A stretch of DNA of 27,517 nt, taken from assembly GCA_001953115.1 (NCBI GenBank), contig LSSL01004753.1:1-27517 (forward strand). The letters are read 5' to 3'. This DNA comes from Smittium mucronatum (taxonomy: Eukaryota > Kickxellomycota > Harpellomycetes > Harpellales > Legeriomycetaceae). Numbering within the stretch: position 1 is the first letter of the stretch; every line of letters begins with the position of its first letter. Below are positions 12,001-23,878 of this stretch, in pieces. The notes under the pieces are model-generated. The model worked only from the letters and a program-made list of their open reading frames with translations. It was not told the DNA's origin and made no database searches. Position numbers and translations under genes: made by a program.

Positions 12001-15000
12001 TTTTTTTAAAGCATAATAGTTATAATATATTAAATTGATAATGAATTTTACAAAAATAATGGATATTTTTAAAATTTATTTCTATCAATCTAAAATAAAT
12101 GATATATTATACTTTTAGTTATCTGATATGGCAACAGCATACTTTAAAAACTAAAAAAAACTTGGAAAAAGCGAAAATTAGAGATCTAAAAATCACACTG
12201 ATTTCTTTTATTTATGGCAGACATGTATTCATATTAACTAGAAAAAACGATAAAATTATTACTGAAAAATAGTATTAAATTAAAATTCCATATATATAGT
12301 ATAAAAAGTTCACAATATATATACCATCGTGACCGGTGATAATATGGTTTGCTATATGCAAAAGTTATTGTTAAGCTTCTTTTTGTTAAAATTAAATAAA
12401 ATATAAAAGACGGATATTAAAATGTTTTTACAAACCTGATAATCAAATAAATGTTAGATTAGCGAATTTATAAACTATTTTATAGAAAAAATACAACTCA
12501 ATGAATAAATTTTCCAATAAATAAGTGAAAATATTGTTATTTTGATAAGTCTAATTTAAATATAAAATTAAACTTAAATAGATTAAATGGATATTATTAT
12601 GATCGGAAATTGAGAATACAGAAGTTTCACATATTATGGCATAAATTCTCAAGTTTTATGGTCAAATAGATGTATATTTGATACCTTATACCCAATTTAC
12701 CAAATTTATGTAGTTATATAAAAAAATTAATACGGGGATATGAGAGTGACTGAATATAAGTAATTTTATTTTACATAAATAAAATTTATTAAAATCTTTT
12801 AGTTCAATTAACAGAGATACAAAATATTTTTAAATTTTTAAAATAAAATTATGAGCAAATCATTTTTTTCCAGAATAAAAAATAATGTTTACTGGTTTGG
12901 TATTTATAATTTCTTTTTGTGGAATTATGTTTTTTCTTCCTATTAAAAATTAATAATTAAGTAATTTTATTTGTGATGTTTAAATTTTTGATATATGTGT
13001 TATTAAAAAAATGGAAAAACTTAATTTTATTCTAAATTCCAATGCTTCATAACTTAGACTGGAATTATTAGAATTATTTTAATAGTGTGTAAATTAAAGA
13101 ATTCTTATATTAACACCAAAATTATCTAGAAATAAAACATTACTAGAATTTTAGCGGTGAAAATCTATTTTTTATTTATTTTGAAAACGCAAAAAAGTCG
13201 AAAATTTTAACATGGAGGTTAAAAAGTTAAAAAAAGAATTTTTTTTATAAAGCAATTTTTATTTTTTGTGCTCCTATATTCGGAAAAAATATTTTTTTAT
13301 TAATTTCAAGTATCTAGTATAAAAAATCTACTTAAAAATTTTGATTGAGAATATTTATCTCAAAAAACTAAATGAAAATCTTTTTGATGTTAATTGTTAC
13401 AGTTTATCCTGTTAAATATTTTAAAATCATTGCATTGATAAATAGTTGACTCAAAAAATATATTGATAAAAAAGAATTAAAGATATTTTAATTCATATTG
13501 GTATTTTTGTATTATTGAATTTTTTTTGAAAAGATGGTATCCTTAAAATAACTAAAAAAGACTATATAATAAATCTTAAAAATAGTATTCCAAATAATTC
13601 TAAAATTTGATAAATTGTAATGCAAGAAAAGCAGAACATGAGAATCTTCTTAAATCGATTATTTTCTACTAAAAATAAAAAATAAAATAGAAATAATCTA
13701 GAAAATTAAGAGACGATAAATTGAATATTCCTTAGATTTAAAAGCTATATAATTATGGAACAGATTCTATATGAAATAAAACGGAAATTGATTGATATAT
13801 GATTTAAAATTTAAATGAAGATAGTAATTTTTTGTAAAAAATCACTTAAAATAAAACAAGAGCTCATATGAAATCATTTCTTTCAATTTATAATCTTCTT
13901 AAAAAAGAGTTGAGAGAACCAAAAAACCAATTTTCACATGTCTAGATATTTAATCTCCTGTTAATTTATTTTAGACATGAAAAAAAGATTATTTTATTAT
14001 TATTACAAAATTAATAATCGAATTATGAGTTTTTTAAATCCAAAAAATATTAAAAATTAGATCAAACCAAACAAGATATACACAGAAGAACTGATATTTT
14101 AATAAAATTGGATTTTCAGTGCGTAGAAATATTTAATTTTTATTAGCTCGTATTTTAAAACTTATCTGGAATCGATATCGTATCGCATGAGTCATAAAAT
14201 TTTTTCTTGTAATAAAAAAAAGTCAAATAGCAGAGCTAGCAATTTTTTTTGAAATTCTAAACCAATAAATTCCACAGCTGATCCTTTTGTTTCAATAAAA
14301 ATGGCTGTATCCTAATTTGATCTATTATATAAAAAATTTGCAAAAAATTCTCAAATTTTTACATGATCCATACAATTTAAGCAAAATACGTTTAAAAACT
14401 ATTTTAAAGAAATCTCTAAAATAATTTAAAAATTTTTATAAATTTGGATTTTTTTTAAAATTTTTTTTAATAAAATACATACATGGTTTCTTCTTTATAC
14501 GACCGGAAAAAATTATAGAGATTTATTACCGATAATATCTTATAAAAATCAAGTTTAAATTTAAAAAAGAATGAATTAATTAGTAGGAATCAAAAATAGA
14601 AAAATTATTATGTATAATAAATTATTAATATTTGATATTTCTCACAGAAAAAATAGAAATTTAAATTTTTTATTTATATTGAAAGAAAATAGACTTGTCA
14701 TAAATTTGAAGTTTTAATCTACAATAATAAATAAATGTAATGCTTGAAGATCTTCAGTTAAATTACTATATTTCTTATTCGAAAATAAACAATGAAGATT
14801 TAAAAAGTGTAAAAAAGCAAAAATATTAGTTTATATAATAAACAGCTTTAAATTTTGATTATATTGGCGATTATTATAATATTATCACTATGGATATATA
14901 TAAACACAAAAATTAAACTATTTATTTTATTACATGAAAACTAAAAAAATTTGATACTTTACTAGGAAAGAATGAATAGCATCAAAGCGAATTAATGGGC

Positions 15001-16019
15001 TTATATTATATTTTAGAAAAAAAAATATCTGAATTCTTTAAAATATCTTTATACTTTTGAAAAGTCATTATTTTAAAGGTATTAAATAAGATAACAAACT
15101 TTTCTAAGACGTCGTTTTTTAAAAAAATTCTTTATTTCTTTATTAATTATACGATTGTTATAAAGAATATTTAGCATTTTTTATGAAATCTACTCTTGAT
15201 ATCTTTGTATTTAAAAAATTTATTAAAAATAATATTTGAAAAAATAATTTATAAAACTATATTAATAAAACTAATAATTGTATATTTAAATTAAAATTTT
15301 TCCCCAAATATTGATGCTTGATTTTTAGGCACATTTAGATTATTTTGAGAATATCAGAGCTATTTATGACTATAAATTTTTTGAACAAAAATATTCATGC
15401 TATAGTTCATTAAAATATCCATAACCCGATATATATAAAAATTAAGTTTAATTATTTAAATATTATGTATATATTAAATAATTTTATTTAGAAAAAGTTA
15501 ATATGAAAATAAAGGATATCTCAAATAATAAAAACTGTTAAGATTTATCACAGAGTATAAGTATAAAGTATATAGATAAAAAATACTTTTAAAAAATTTT
15601 CTCGCTTCTTTAGATTTATTTTAAAGTAAAAGAATGGGTTTAAAATTTAAATCATATCAATTTAATTTTTTTCGAATCAATCTGAAAATTCTAAAAAAAA
15701 AAAATTAACAGCTATTTTTAATTAAATTTTTATGCGCAGATTCCATATAAAAATATGGAATCGAAATTTTTAAATTGATTGAAAAATGTCTCATTCTTTA
15801 GATTTTTATAAAAACATTTCAGTAAAACTTGAACGAGTAGAGTTTAATATGTATGCTCAGAAATCATATAGGAAAATCTCTGGAATATCGCTTCCATTTA
15901 AACCTATATTATTCCCTCATTTTTTTGTAAATATCAAATAAAAAAATCCAAAAATGCTTGTAACTATTATTTTATCAGAAGTTAATGTTTCCCCTATGAA
16001 TTAAATACCTAACTGTGGT
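12001..16019. other. Extremely AT-rich stretch, nothing recognised
   Basis: Dominated by A/T runs and frequent stops in every frame on both strands. Apart from the inverted repeat at 15739-15762, no gene, RNA or transposon motif was found. Confidence 0.6.
15739..15762. repeat. Perfect 10-bp inverted repeat with AAAA loop
   Basis: GATTCCATAT (15739-15748) and ATATGGAATC (15753-15762) pair perfectly around a 4-nt loop. No gene is adjacent. It lies about 260 bp before the poly(A)-tailed repeat. Confidence 0.55.
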
Positions 16020-16621
16020 TTAGGGGCTTAATAGTGTACTTTTCGAAGTGCACTAAACTAAAATTTCAAACAGTGTTGTACTATTCTTGGTTAGGAGTAG
16101 TGGAGCCAGAACACAGCGATTCAAAGGACAGTTATTCCAGAGGAGGACCATCTCGAAACAGGAGAAACCGATTGTATAGCGCAGCTGAGACATAATCTAG
16201 TCCAAATGTCCAGAGTTCGACAGTTAGACGGATCTCAGCGACTAAAAGCTATTCGTAGGAAAGCTATGCCGATCAAACCCACTTTTGGGTAGGAGCCTAA
16301 TTTTATTGATCCTGTTAGAATAGGCTCTGAATAGGACTTCAGTAGCTTCAGTGAACTATTTTTCATTGACAAAGAGCTTAATTCTTGACCTCGTGTAACC
16401 TCAGTCATCCAGCCTATTTGAAACAATACCAGGGGAGGGGTCTTTCGGGAGATATATTTCACCCTTTTCTCATAGGTACGCAGCCGGTAGTCCGACAGAA
16501 GAGCTTATTATAGTTAGGATAATAGTCCTTTCTATACTTTTTTTTCTTTTTTTTTCTTTTTTTAGTATAGTTTTTAATGAAGTTATTTTTCAATAAAATT
16601 CCGTGATACAAAAAATAAATA
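16020..16621 (+). mobile_element. Poly(A)-tailed repeat (LINE 3' end, SINE or processed transcript copy)
   Basis: A block clearly less AT-rich than its surroundings, ending in caataaaattccgtgataca plus A/AAAT repeats. AATAAA at 16592-16597 sits 12 nt before the tail, as in a reverse-transcribed polyadenylated RNA. The last roughly 95 bp (16525-16621) match the minus strand of 27420-27517, so this is a repeat family. A frame from about 16073 to 16192 is stop-free (…SYSRGGPSRNRRNR…) and continues, with stops at TAA/TAG/TGA, as Ser/Arg-rich sequence, so it may be decayed coding sequence. The 5' boundary is uncertain. No known element family was recognised. Confidence 0.6.
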
Positions 16622-18639
16622 AATAAATGTTTAAAAATATATTTTCAACATAATATTACTTTATATTTATCAAATAGATAGTTTAGATCCATAATGCAAA
16701 CATAAAATTAATTCTCTGTTCTATTACACCAAATTATATTAAATATTTTATGTTTTATATCTCGTTCTTATATAAAGTATCAAATTTACTGATAATTTAT
16801 TGTTCATTTTTCTGATTAGAAAATTAGAAAAATGATCTATTCAATAAATCTGGTAGAAGATTTTTGCATTATTTAATAAATATATCTTTAAGTAAAGATA
16901 TCAACATGCAAATTTTTATTTTATACATATATATATTAATACCTTTTAATCACTGAGCATGATTATTAGCCTACCTTAAAAACAAATTCTAAAGATATTC
17001 TAGTCAAAATAAATACTCATAAAGCTTAGTAATAATTTAAAAAAATGACATCAGTCCGTTAAATATTCTATCTTCCTAAAAAAAATGGACGCAGGGGATA
17101 AAAATACAAGTAAAATATAAGGGATTGAATATTAACTATTGAGTATATATATATAACAAATTTTATAATCAGAGACTTTCTAAAAATAAGAATATATAAC
17201 AGAATAAATATAAACATTTTATGCTTTTAAATCTAATAAAAGCCAAGTAGCTTGTAGCTGTTTTTAATCTTGTACCAATTTAATAATTTTCTATTAGATC
17301 TCTTAATTTTATTTAAAATAATGTATATTTTATGATATAGATAAAATTATCATCTTAAAGCCATATTTCAAAATAATATATTATTAAGAAACTAATATAA
17401 AAAATTTCCGTTAAAAGAATTTCTTCAATTAGTCTTTTAATATCTGAAATCAGATTATTTATTATTTTATCCAATATATAAACTTTTAATTTCACTAAAC
17501 ACATACAGGCAATTTTTTTTATAGAACAAATTAGTAAATACATTTAATGATATTTATATAAATAAAATATACGGTCATTCTATAAATTTTTACATATAAT
17601 CATGCTTGTAACGAAAATAAATAACAAAATTTAATATAATATCACCAAAAAAAACAGAATGAGACACAAATTATAAATCATTTAAATATTTTTATTGAGT
17701 ATTTTGAAAAATCTTGTGCTAAAAAATATCGATTAATTTTATATATTCAATTGATTCATTTAGGTTATTTTTTTTCAAAGCCAGATTTTTTTATATCTAT
17801 AAAATTTGCATAATAAAAATATGTTATCGCCAAGTAAAAAAAAATCCCCCAAAAATAAGATCTTTGTCAACTTTTTTGATATATATTTTTTTTTTAAATG
17901 ATAAATGATTTCTAGATGGTTTTATATTTAATATTAGTTAAATATTACCAAATTACAAATATGATAAATAATTATTAAATAAGTTTCCTTTCTCAAGGGA
18001 GTCTATCACCAGTATTATTCAAGAACTTATTTGGCACTTAATAAAAAATATTATTAGTAATCACTAATATTTAATTTAGTCGACTAAAACTGAAAGCAGA
18101 GATTTAATATTTTGGATAATTTTATTATTTTGAATTTTTTTCTTGCTATATATTAAAAATAATAAAAAATTATGTGCTATAACATTGAATAAAAAAAAAT
18201 GAGAATAAAAAATAATATATAAAAATTGATTATTATAAAATATATTGTGAGTTATACGTTGGAAACGCCCATATAATCCTTCCCTTAGAAAATCTAATAT
18301 GCCTGTATAAACTTTTTCAAAACAATAATAAACTCTTGTTTATTTAGAATTAAATACTTCAAAAAAATGATCAAATTAAAATCAATAAAAAAAATAATAA
18401 TGGGTTGATTGATAAAGTAGGCTAGACTTCATAGGGAAAACCTTGCGAGTTGAGATTTTTTGATAATTGGTTTCTAAATATATATCGGTTGCTCAATTAT
18501 ATGTTTATTTTAGATTTATGGGGCCTCTTCCAATCGATAAAATTCTTTTCTAAATTTTGCCACTAAATGCTAAGAGGCTAAAAGTAGCTAAATAGTTTCC
18601 ATAAGACCAATTTTTTGCAATATAGTTCATTTTCATGGA
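16622..18639. other. AT-rich spacer, nothing recognised
   Basis: Frequent stops in all frames and short TA runs (for example about 17144-17154). The least AT-rich part, from about 18410 on, may belong to the 5' region of the LINE that follows. Confidence 0.5.
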
Positions 18640-19163
18640 AAGGCTAAGCAAAAATTGTCACAAAAAAATCAAGAAGCTGTATGATTGAGATACAGCTATT
18701 TTGTATCCAGGAAAAGCATCTGATAACGCTCTTTTTCAATTTTATAATTAAGGTAATGCTGGGGACCTCTATCCATGATAACATTAAAGCGTTTTCTGCT
18801 GTACATAAGAGATAATTAATCTTAGTAATCACTAAAAATATCTCCAGAGATATTTACTAACATGAAAATTGGAATGAAGCTTCAAAGAAAACATAAAAAT
18901 CCCCTTCGTTCTAATCAATCCAACAAATGAGCTTAGAGGAATTTGGGACTATGTAAATAAGAGGTTCTAGGTAAAAAAGCAAATTGATTAGCCCTTAGGA
19001 AAAAGATAACGCGATAAACCCAGAAAATGATATTAAAGTAACAATTTTATGGTGCCGAGAAAAAATATTTATAAAAAATACGTTCGCACTTCCTATTGAA
19101 AAGAAAACGGAATATATAAAATTTTCTAGAAAAGTATTGAAAATATGATAGTGTGCCATAGTA

Positions 19164-19466
19164 GATGCTTTGAACCGTCCAAAATCCAATGGAATAGATG
19201 CGGGGGTCTCCTATCTATATAAAAAATAGTCATTTTTAGAAATTGAGGAATAATATATAAATATCCCAAACATAGTGAGGAGTGGGTTATGATTTTTTTA
19301 CGAGATCAGAGTCTCAGAAATTAAACCTCAAAATCGGTATAAGAGCATTTTGAGTCTAAATTTTAGTAAAGATATTACAGAAAGAATAAAATATATCTCT
19401 TCGAGCCGGGAGATAAAGGAGGCAACTTTTCATAAAAATTATTCTACAATTGATTTTCACGATAAG
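19164..19466 (+). pseudogene. LINE reverse transcriptase N-terminal remnant
   Basis: DALNRPKSNGIDAGVSYLYKK (19164-19226) resembles the AI-x-x-LK-x-x-KAPG-x-DG-I block that opens LINE reverse transcriptases. About 150 bp further on, in another frame open from 19291 to 19466, NRYKSILSLNFSKDITERI corresponds to the NYRPISLL…KI-x-ER block. The distance between the two is as in intact LINEs. Frameshifts and stops show it is dead. Confidence 0.6.
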
Positions 19467-20646
19467 TAATAGGACTGGAAACCAACGAACTTCCTTTAAT
19501 CCCAAGAATATCAACCCAAAAGTTGAGAAGAAGGGTTTGAATACAAAAATCCTGGCCCCGCTTCCCGGTTAATACGCCTAAAGGCTGTCTTAAGTTTCAT
19601 GACGCTTAGGAGGCATTCATTCACATGATGATCATCAACAATTAGAGGAATTTTTTTAATTTTTAATTTTTTTTTTCAGATCTTCTGATTAATAGTATTT
19701 GAATTCAGGATCACGCTAAAATAATTATGTTTTTTTAAAAAACTTCAGAGAATTATGGAATGATCCAAGTAAAAAAGAACCCCAATTAGCTCCAACTTAA
19801 AGTACAGTTAATCGTATGAGATAAAAAACAATATTAGAAGAGTCAGCTTGTACTTATTCTATCAAAAAATCTTTGCTCTTGGTTTTGAATTCGGCTCCAA
19901 AAATTTATCAAACATATCATGAAAGTATAACACTTGTTTATGAATTGAATTAAACATGATATATATATTTATTATAATGCAAGTCAAACTGACATAAGAT
20001 CCCAAAGAGATATCATTAAATTTCTTGATTCTGAATAAAAAAAAAATTAGATGAATTAAAGCTTATTATGGAAAGATTGATGGATTTTTGCCATATTAAT
20101 TTGAGGAATACTGATGCTAAGGCTTCTTTTAAATTTCAAAAAGCGGTTCATATATAAATGAGGCTTATAGGAATCGAAAATGAAACAAAAAATGAAGACA
20201 TACGGGTTATATCTTTCTATAAGGATTAGTTAAGGATAAGAAGAAACCATCCAATTTTTTCGAGAGGCTAGGTTTGGAGTTATTTTCGGGCTTAAGAGAC
20301 TAGAACTGAGTATTTTTATGACAAATTTATTGTAATCAGGCTCTCCAAATCCACAGTATATCATAATCATAACCAAATAAAAAAAATTTTGAAGGCTCTG
20401 TACACACTCATGTTAAAGAAAATTGCAGATAAATCATATTTATCCCATTTGAACAAAAAAAACATCCCATACTGTTTCAGGAAATTCTAAATCACGAGCT
20501 CCCAAGAAATTTTGGAATTACAAGAAATAATATAGAGAAACTTTCTTATAAAAAAAAAACTTACCTAATTTAACTTATTTTAAAGCAATATTGAAATTTT
20601 CAGATAATTAGAATTTAGTTCACAATTTTGGAATACAGTATTATAA

Positions 20647-20793
20647 GTAATGGTAACACAACAAGAAAATTCACGCCTCAAATCAAAGAAAAACTGGAAA
20701 TTAACTTTGACCGGTTCTCAGACGGCTGCGAGATGGATTTTAATAAATCATCCTTTAACTGGTCACGCTTTTACAACCCTTACTGATACCTAA
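20647..20793 (+). pseudogene. LINE polyprotein C-terminal block (LTGH), decayed
   Basis: A 48-codon stop-free stretch reads …QTAARWILINHPLTGHAF… and ends at TAA (20791-20793). LINEs of the I, R1 and Tad groups carry an R-L-x-TGH-x-x-F block here, just before a Cys/His zinc knuckle. The knuckle itself was not readable in the following 250 bp. It lies about 1.45 kb after the reverse transcriptase start, a sensible distance. Confidence 0.5.
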
Positions 20794-20800
20794 TTTAGAA

Positions 20801-23133
20801 ATTTATACTTTCAAAAGCACATTTTATCCACAGATAGTTGGTAAGATAGTATCAGAAAAACTTATGTGGGGTTTGGAGATATGTATTTATGATATAATTT
20901 CTCTTTATGTGGCGTAAGGACTTATTTAACATAAAGCTAAGGTGATTTTTGAACCAAAAAGTGAAAACAATATCCTTTCTGTAAAAAAGCAAAGATATAT
21001 GATCATCTGCAAGGTCAAGTAGATTTTCTCTAAAGCTCGAGATTTCGAATTTTATTCCTTTGATTTTTTCAAATTTCAATTAATGATTTTTAGTTAGTCA
21101 AGCCAATTGAATCTACATACTGAAGTGCACTCTAAATTAAATAATATAAAAATATTCAAATAAATTTTTCGTTAATAAAAAATTAATAAAGCCTTCTATT
21201 TTGAAGAATTTTAAGTATGATTCCTGAAACATCATTTAACCATCATAAAATCAACTATCTGATTGGTATTTGCTCTATGTATGATCCAAAAATAAGTTGA
21301 ATATGGGCCTGAAAGTAATCCTCTAAAAAATACTAGATAAAAAAACTAAGCTGGCATACTTCAATTGTTTTTTTTTTTTGAAATCTCGAAAAAAGCTTAA
21401 TTAACCAACTATTAAATAGCTTTTTTGCCTGGTTATAATTATTTAGTAGTATATGGTTTAATTAAAGATTAAGTTCGAAAACCCTACTTTCAAGTTCAAA
21501 CAAATAGTTTCCAAACTATGCTGTCTAATAACAGTTTTAGTATTTATAAATTTAAATTGCATGACTGAGACTAATGATTAAAGATGTAGAGTTGGAGTAG
21601 GTAGATTAAATCTGATAATAATATTTCAAAAACTGAAGAGTGGGGAGCTTCCCATAGAAAATTTATGCAAAGTAGAATATTATTACACCCTCACACTGTG
21701 CCCTATAGAAGATTGATTAAATAAAAAGACACAGCGACATTTTTTTTTTATTTATTTTACGCAGAATAGACACAGCGACATATGATATTTTTTCTATCTT
21801 ATATGAAAAAAAAAAACAGGTGGTAATAAAATGGTTGCTAAGACCTCTTACTTTCAATAACAAGAGATATGCTGTAAATATATGATTAGATTAATCCACA
21901 AGATATCAGGTCAGACGTTTCGGAAATTCGAGACCTCTATGCCCAATTAAGGGAAATATAATTAACTTTAATGTTCAAGCCCAGTTTATCGCCAAATTAT
22001 ATAGTTTCACACAAAATTTGGATTAATTATATTTAGTTTAGATTTTATTTGCTTGTTAGAAATCTTCCGAATAGGTTTACAGAGTAAATATTAAATTTAT
22101 AGTAACTTAGTATACCTCCCCTTTTCAAATGGTCTGGATTAATATTTTAACATAAAGACTTGATAAATCCTAGCATTATAAGTGGCGTGAAGACCTATTA
22201 AGTTTATTCTTCCATATAAATTTTACTTTAGTTATAAGTTGTTAATTGTGTCATTAACGTGTAGCTATTGGTATAAGTCTTATTAAACATTTAGTCCACC
22301 TTACTATCCACCTATATATTCCTAGAGCTTCCGATCTAGTTTTATTCGTTAATATGACAAAACTTAAAATGCCACCTCTATACATGTAAAAAACTTGTTT
22401 TTTTAAATCAGCAAATTTATTAAAATTATAATAAAAGAATAATGTGAAAAAAATAGGGGGGTACCATCTTTGATCTCCAGACCCTTAATTCTCTCATTTT
22501 ATAATAGCTTTATCTTACAATAGCAATAATTAACTTATGAGGCATATTTAATTTATATTTACATGATTCACAGTTTGTGTGGTTTACTATTTACACACTT
22601 CACCAGATTTCCAGATAAGTTATTTTATAAAATAGCCCTATAAATGCGTTTGACATGTTTAATCATATCCATACAACATAGGTCAGGAAACAGAGCTCTG
22701 CCAATCGAATATTATGGATTTCAATCTATTTGGACATTGTCGATATAAACCTTTGTAGCATATATTCTAAATAAAGTAAATGGGCTAATCCATTAGCATT
22801 CAGATTTGTTTGCCAGCTACTATTACGTCAATTTATTAAACAAATTCGATACGGTATATGTTTGTCCCATAGAAATTGTTTTTAGGAAATACGAGATATT
22901 TGTATGCTATTAGCCGTTTGAATTTTGTTAAATTTATGCGCTTTGGAATTCAGTTTTTCTTGTATCCAAATATTCATCATTAAAATTGTGTGCGCCATAG
23001 GGCTTAATATTTAATTTGCCACAAAGCATTTATCATAATTAAAGTTATGCTAATTTAACCAATGGTATTTGTGTTGTACAAATTTAATAAATATATTTAT
23101 GGGTATTGGACGTAGAAAAAACCTTTTTATCCC
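20801..23133. other. Spacer with no recognised gene
   Basis: The first few hundred bases may be the LINE 3' end. Beyond that, apart from the small insertion at 21727-21781, no known motif was found on either strand, although about 21.9-23.1 kb is a little less AT-rich and could be older transposon sequence. Confidence 0.5.
21727..21781 (-). mobile_element. Tiny retroposon-tail insertion with perfect 14-bp target duplication
   Basis: AGACACAGCGACAT occurs at 21727-21740 and again, identical, at 21768-21781. Between them lies a 27-bp T-rich insert that on the minus strand reads ATTCTGCGTAAAATAAATA and then A's. The core CTGCGTAAAATAA equals that of the insert at 6217-6238, so both come from the 3' end of one retroposon family, here with an A-rich tail in place of TAA repeats. 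The perfect duplication suggests a younger event than the 6.2-kb one. Confidence 0.75.
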
Positions 23134-23313
23134 TTAACTCTTTCACGGACGGTAGACCAAATTGTGCCATTATTCTATGCTTATAATAGACTCGGATTGG
23201 AGTTCATATTACAAAATGCAGTTTTTTATAAACCAATATGTTTTTCATCAAACAAACCAAAAAATTTACAGCTAATTGGAATTAAAAAAGACCCCCGAAC
23301 GCTAAAGAGTTAA
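23134..23313. mobile_element. Short TTAA-flanked inverted-repeat element, probable piggyBac-type MITE
   Basis: A 172-bp body (23138-23309) is bordered on both sides by TTAA (23134-23137 and 23310-23313). Its ends are inverted repeats: the left end CTCTTTCACGGACGG agrees with the right end read on the other strand (CTCTTTAGCGTTCGG) at 11 of 15 positions, with the first six identical. TTAA target duplication and C/T-rich ends starting CYCTTT are typical of piggyBac-superfamily elements. There is no coding capacity, so it would be non-autonomous. It sits about 560 bp upstream of the importin-alpha start. A chance TTAA pair is possible in AT-rich DNA; the matching ends make that less likely. Confidence 0.55.
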
Positions 23314-23790
23314 ACTTAATAACTTTATATTTGATGATTATTGGGTATATTTAAAAAAATATTTTTTCAATTAGACAAGTTATTAATGTTGTTTTTGTGT
23401 ATTCACCCAAATTGATCAATTATTGGTGGTTGATTAGTATTTAAGCAGGAATGAGATAAGGGTATAGAAAATGTGATGCAAAAAGTGCATATGATAAACA
23501 TGATTCGCCATTCTTGTTTTCTATAATGAACGATAGTTGAATTACTTGACTATTATTTGAAGAAGAGTATATCAAATCACAAAGAGAGATTAAACAGGTG
23601 CATCCATTTGCTGTAGCAATAAATTCAGCGAGACATTAATTTAGGAGAGATCTTTTTTACTATTCTATTGATTTCTAAGGTCAATTTCTATCAGTAACGT
23701 GTTAATAATAGTAAAAACCTTATTCCTTCAAAAGAAATCTATCTCCTGTATCTCTTGCCTTCAAAAGTAATTATTTTTTATTTTTTTTAG

Positions 23791-23878
23791 TGTATTTATT
23801 TTTATAAATAAAATATCTCCATTATAAGATAATCCTCTCACTTTTTGTACCTCCATCCATCTACTAGAATATCGTAAA
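23791..23878 (+). promoter_or_regulatory. Probable core promoter and 5' leader of importin-alpha
   Basis: TATAAATA at 23803-23810 lies about 70 bp upstream of the ATG and is followed by a pyrimidine-rich stretch (about 23831-23867), a common arrangement at fungal start sites. TATA-like strings are frequent in such AT-rich DNA, so this is only a candidate. Confidence 0.35.

Larger units (their letters stand above)
18640..20800 (+). mobile_element. Decayed non-LTR retrotransposon (LINE)
   Basis: Three separate stretches on the + strand match LINE polyprotein blocks in order. At 18648-18811 is IEIQLFCIQEKHL, resembling the endonuclease D-I-x-x-LQE motif (weak). At 19164-19466 is reverse transcriptase. 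At 20647-20790 is the C-terminal LTGH block. Spacing between the endonuclease block and the reverse transcriptase start is only about 500 bp, well short of a full element, so an internal deletion is likely if the endonuclease call is right. The FADD/YADD box between 19.5 and 20.6 kb could not be identified. The 3' end is not defined; no clear tail was found after 20.8 kb. A Tad/I/R1-type clade is suggested by the TGH block but not proved. Confidence 0.6.

Noticed and set aside
16235..16462. 75-codon minus-strand open frame
   Set aside because: It lies within the poly(A)-tailed repeat, which is oriented +, and has no recognisable motif; most likely a chance antisense frame.
15984..16632. AATGTTT at 15984-15990 and 16626-16632 as target duplication of the 16-kb repeat
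   Set aside because: Seven AT-rich bases are expected to recur by chance, and the 5' end of the repeat is not otherwise defined.
19960..20010. YIYYNASQT as the LINE YADD catalytic box
   Set aside because: The second Asp and surrounding hydrophobic residues do not fit well enough.
21470..21500. GTTCGA as the B box of a tRNA gene
   Set aside because: No cloverleaf, A box or acceptor stem could be drawn around it.
22112..22492. GGTCTGGA/TCCAGACC with CCTCCCC/GGGGGG as possible terminal inverted repeats
   Set aside because: Only 8 bp pair, and the two blocks are in the wrong order on the two sides for an inverted-repeat element.
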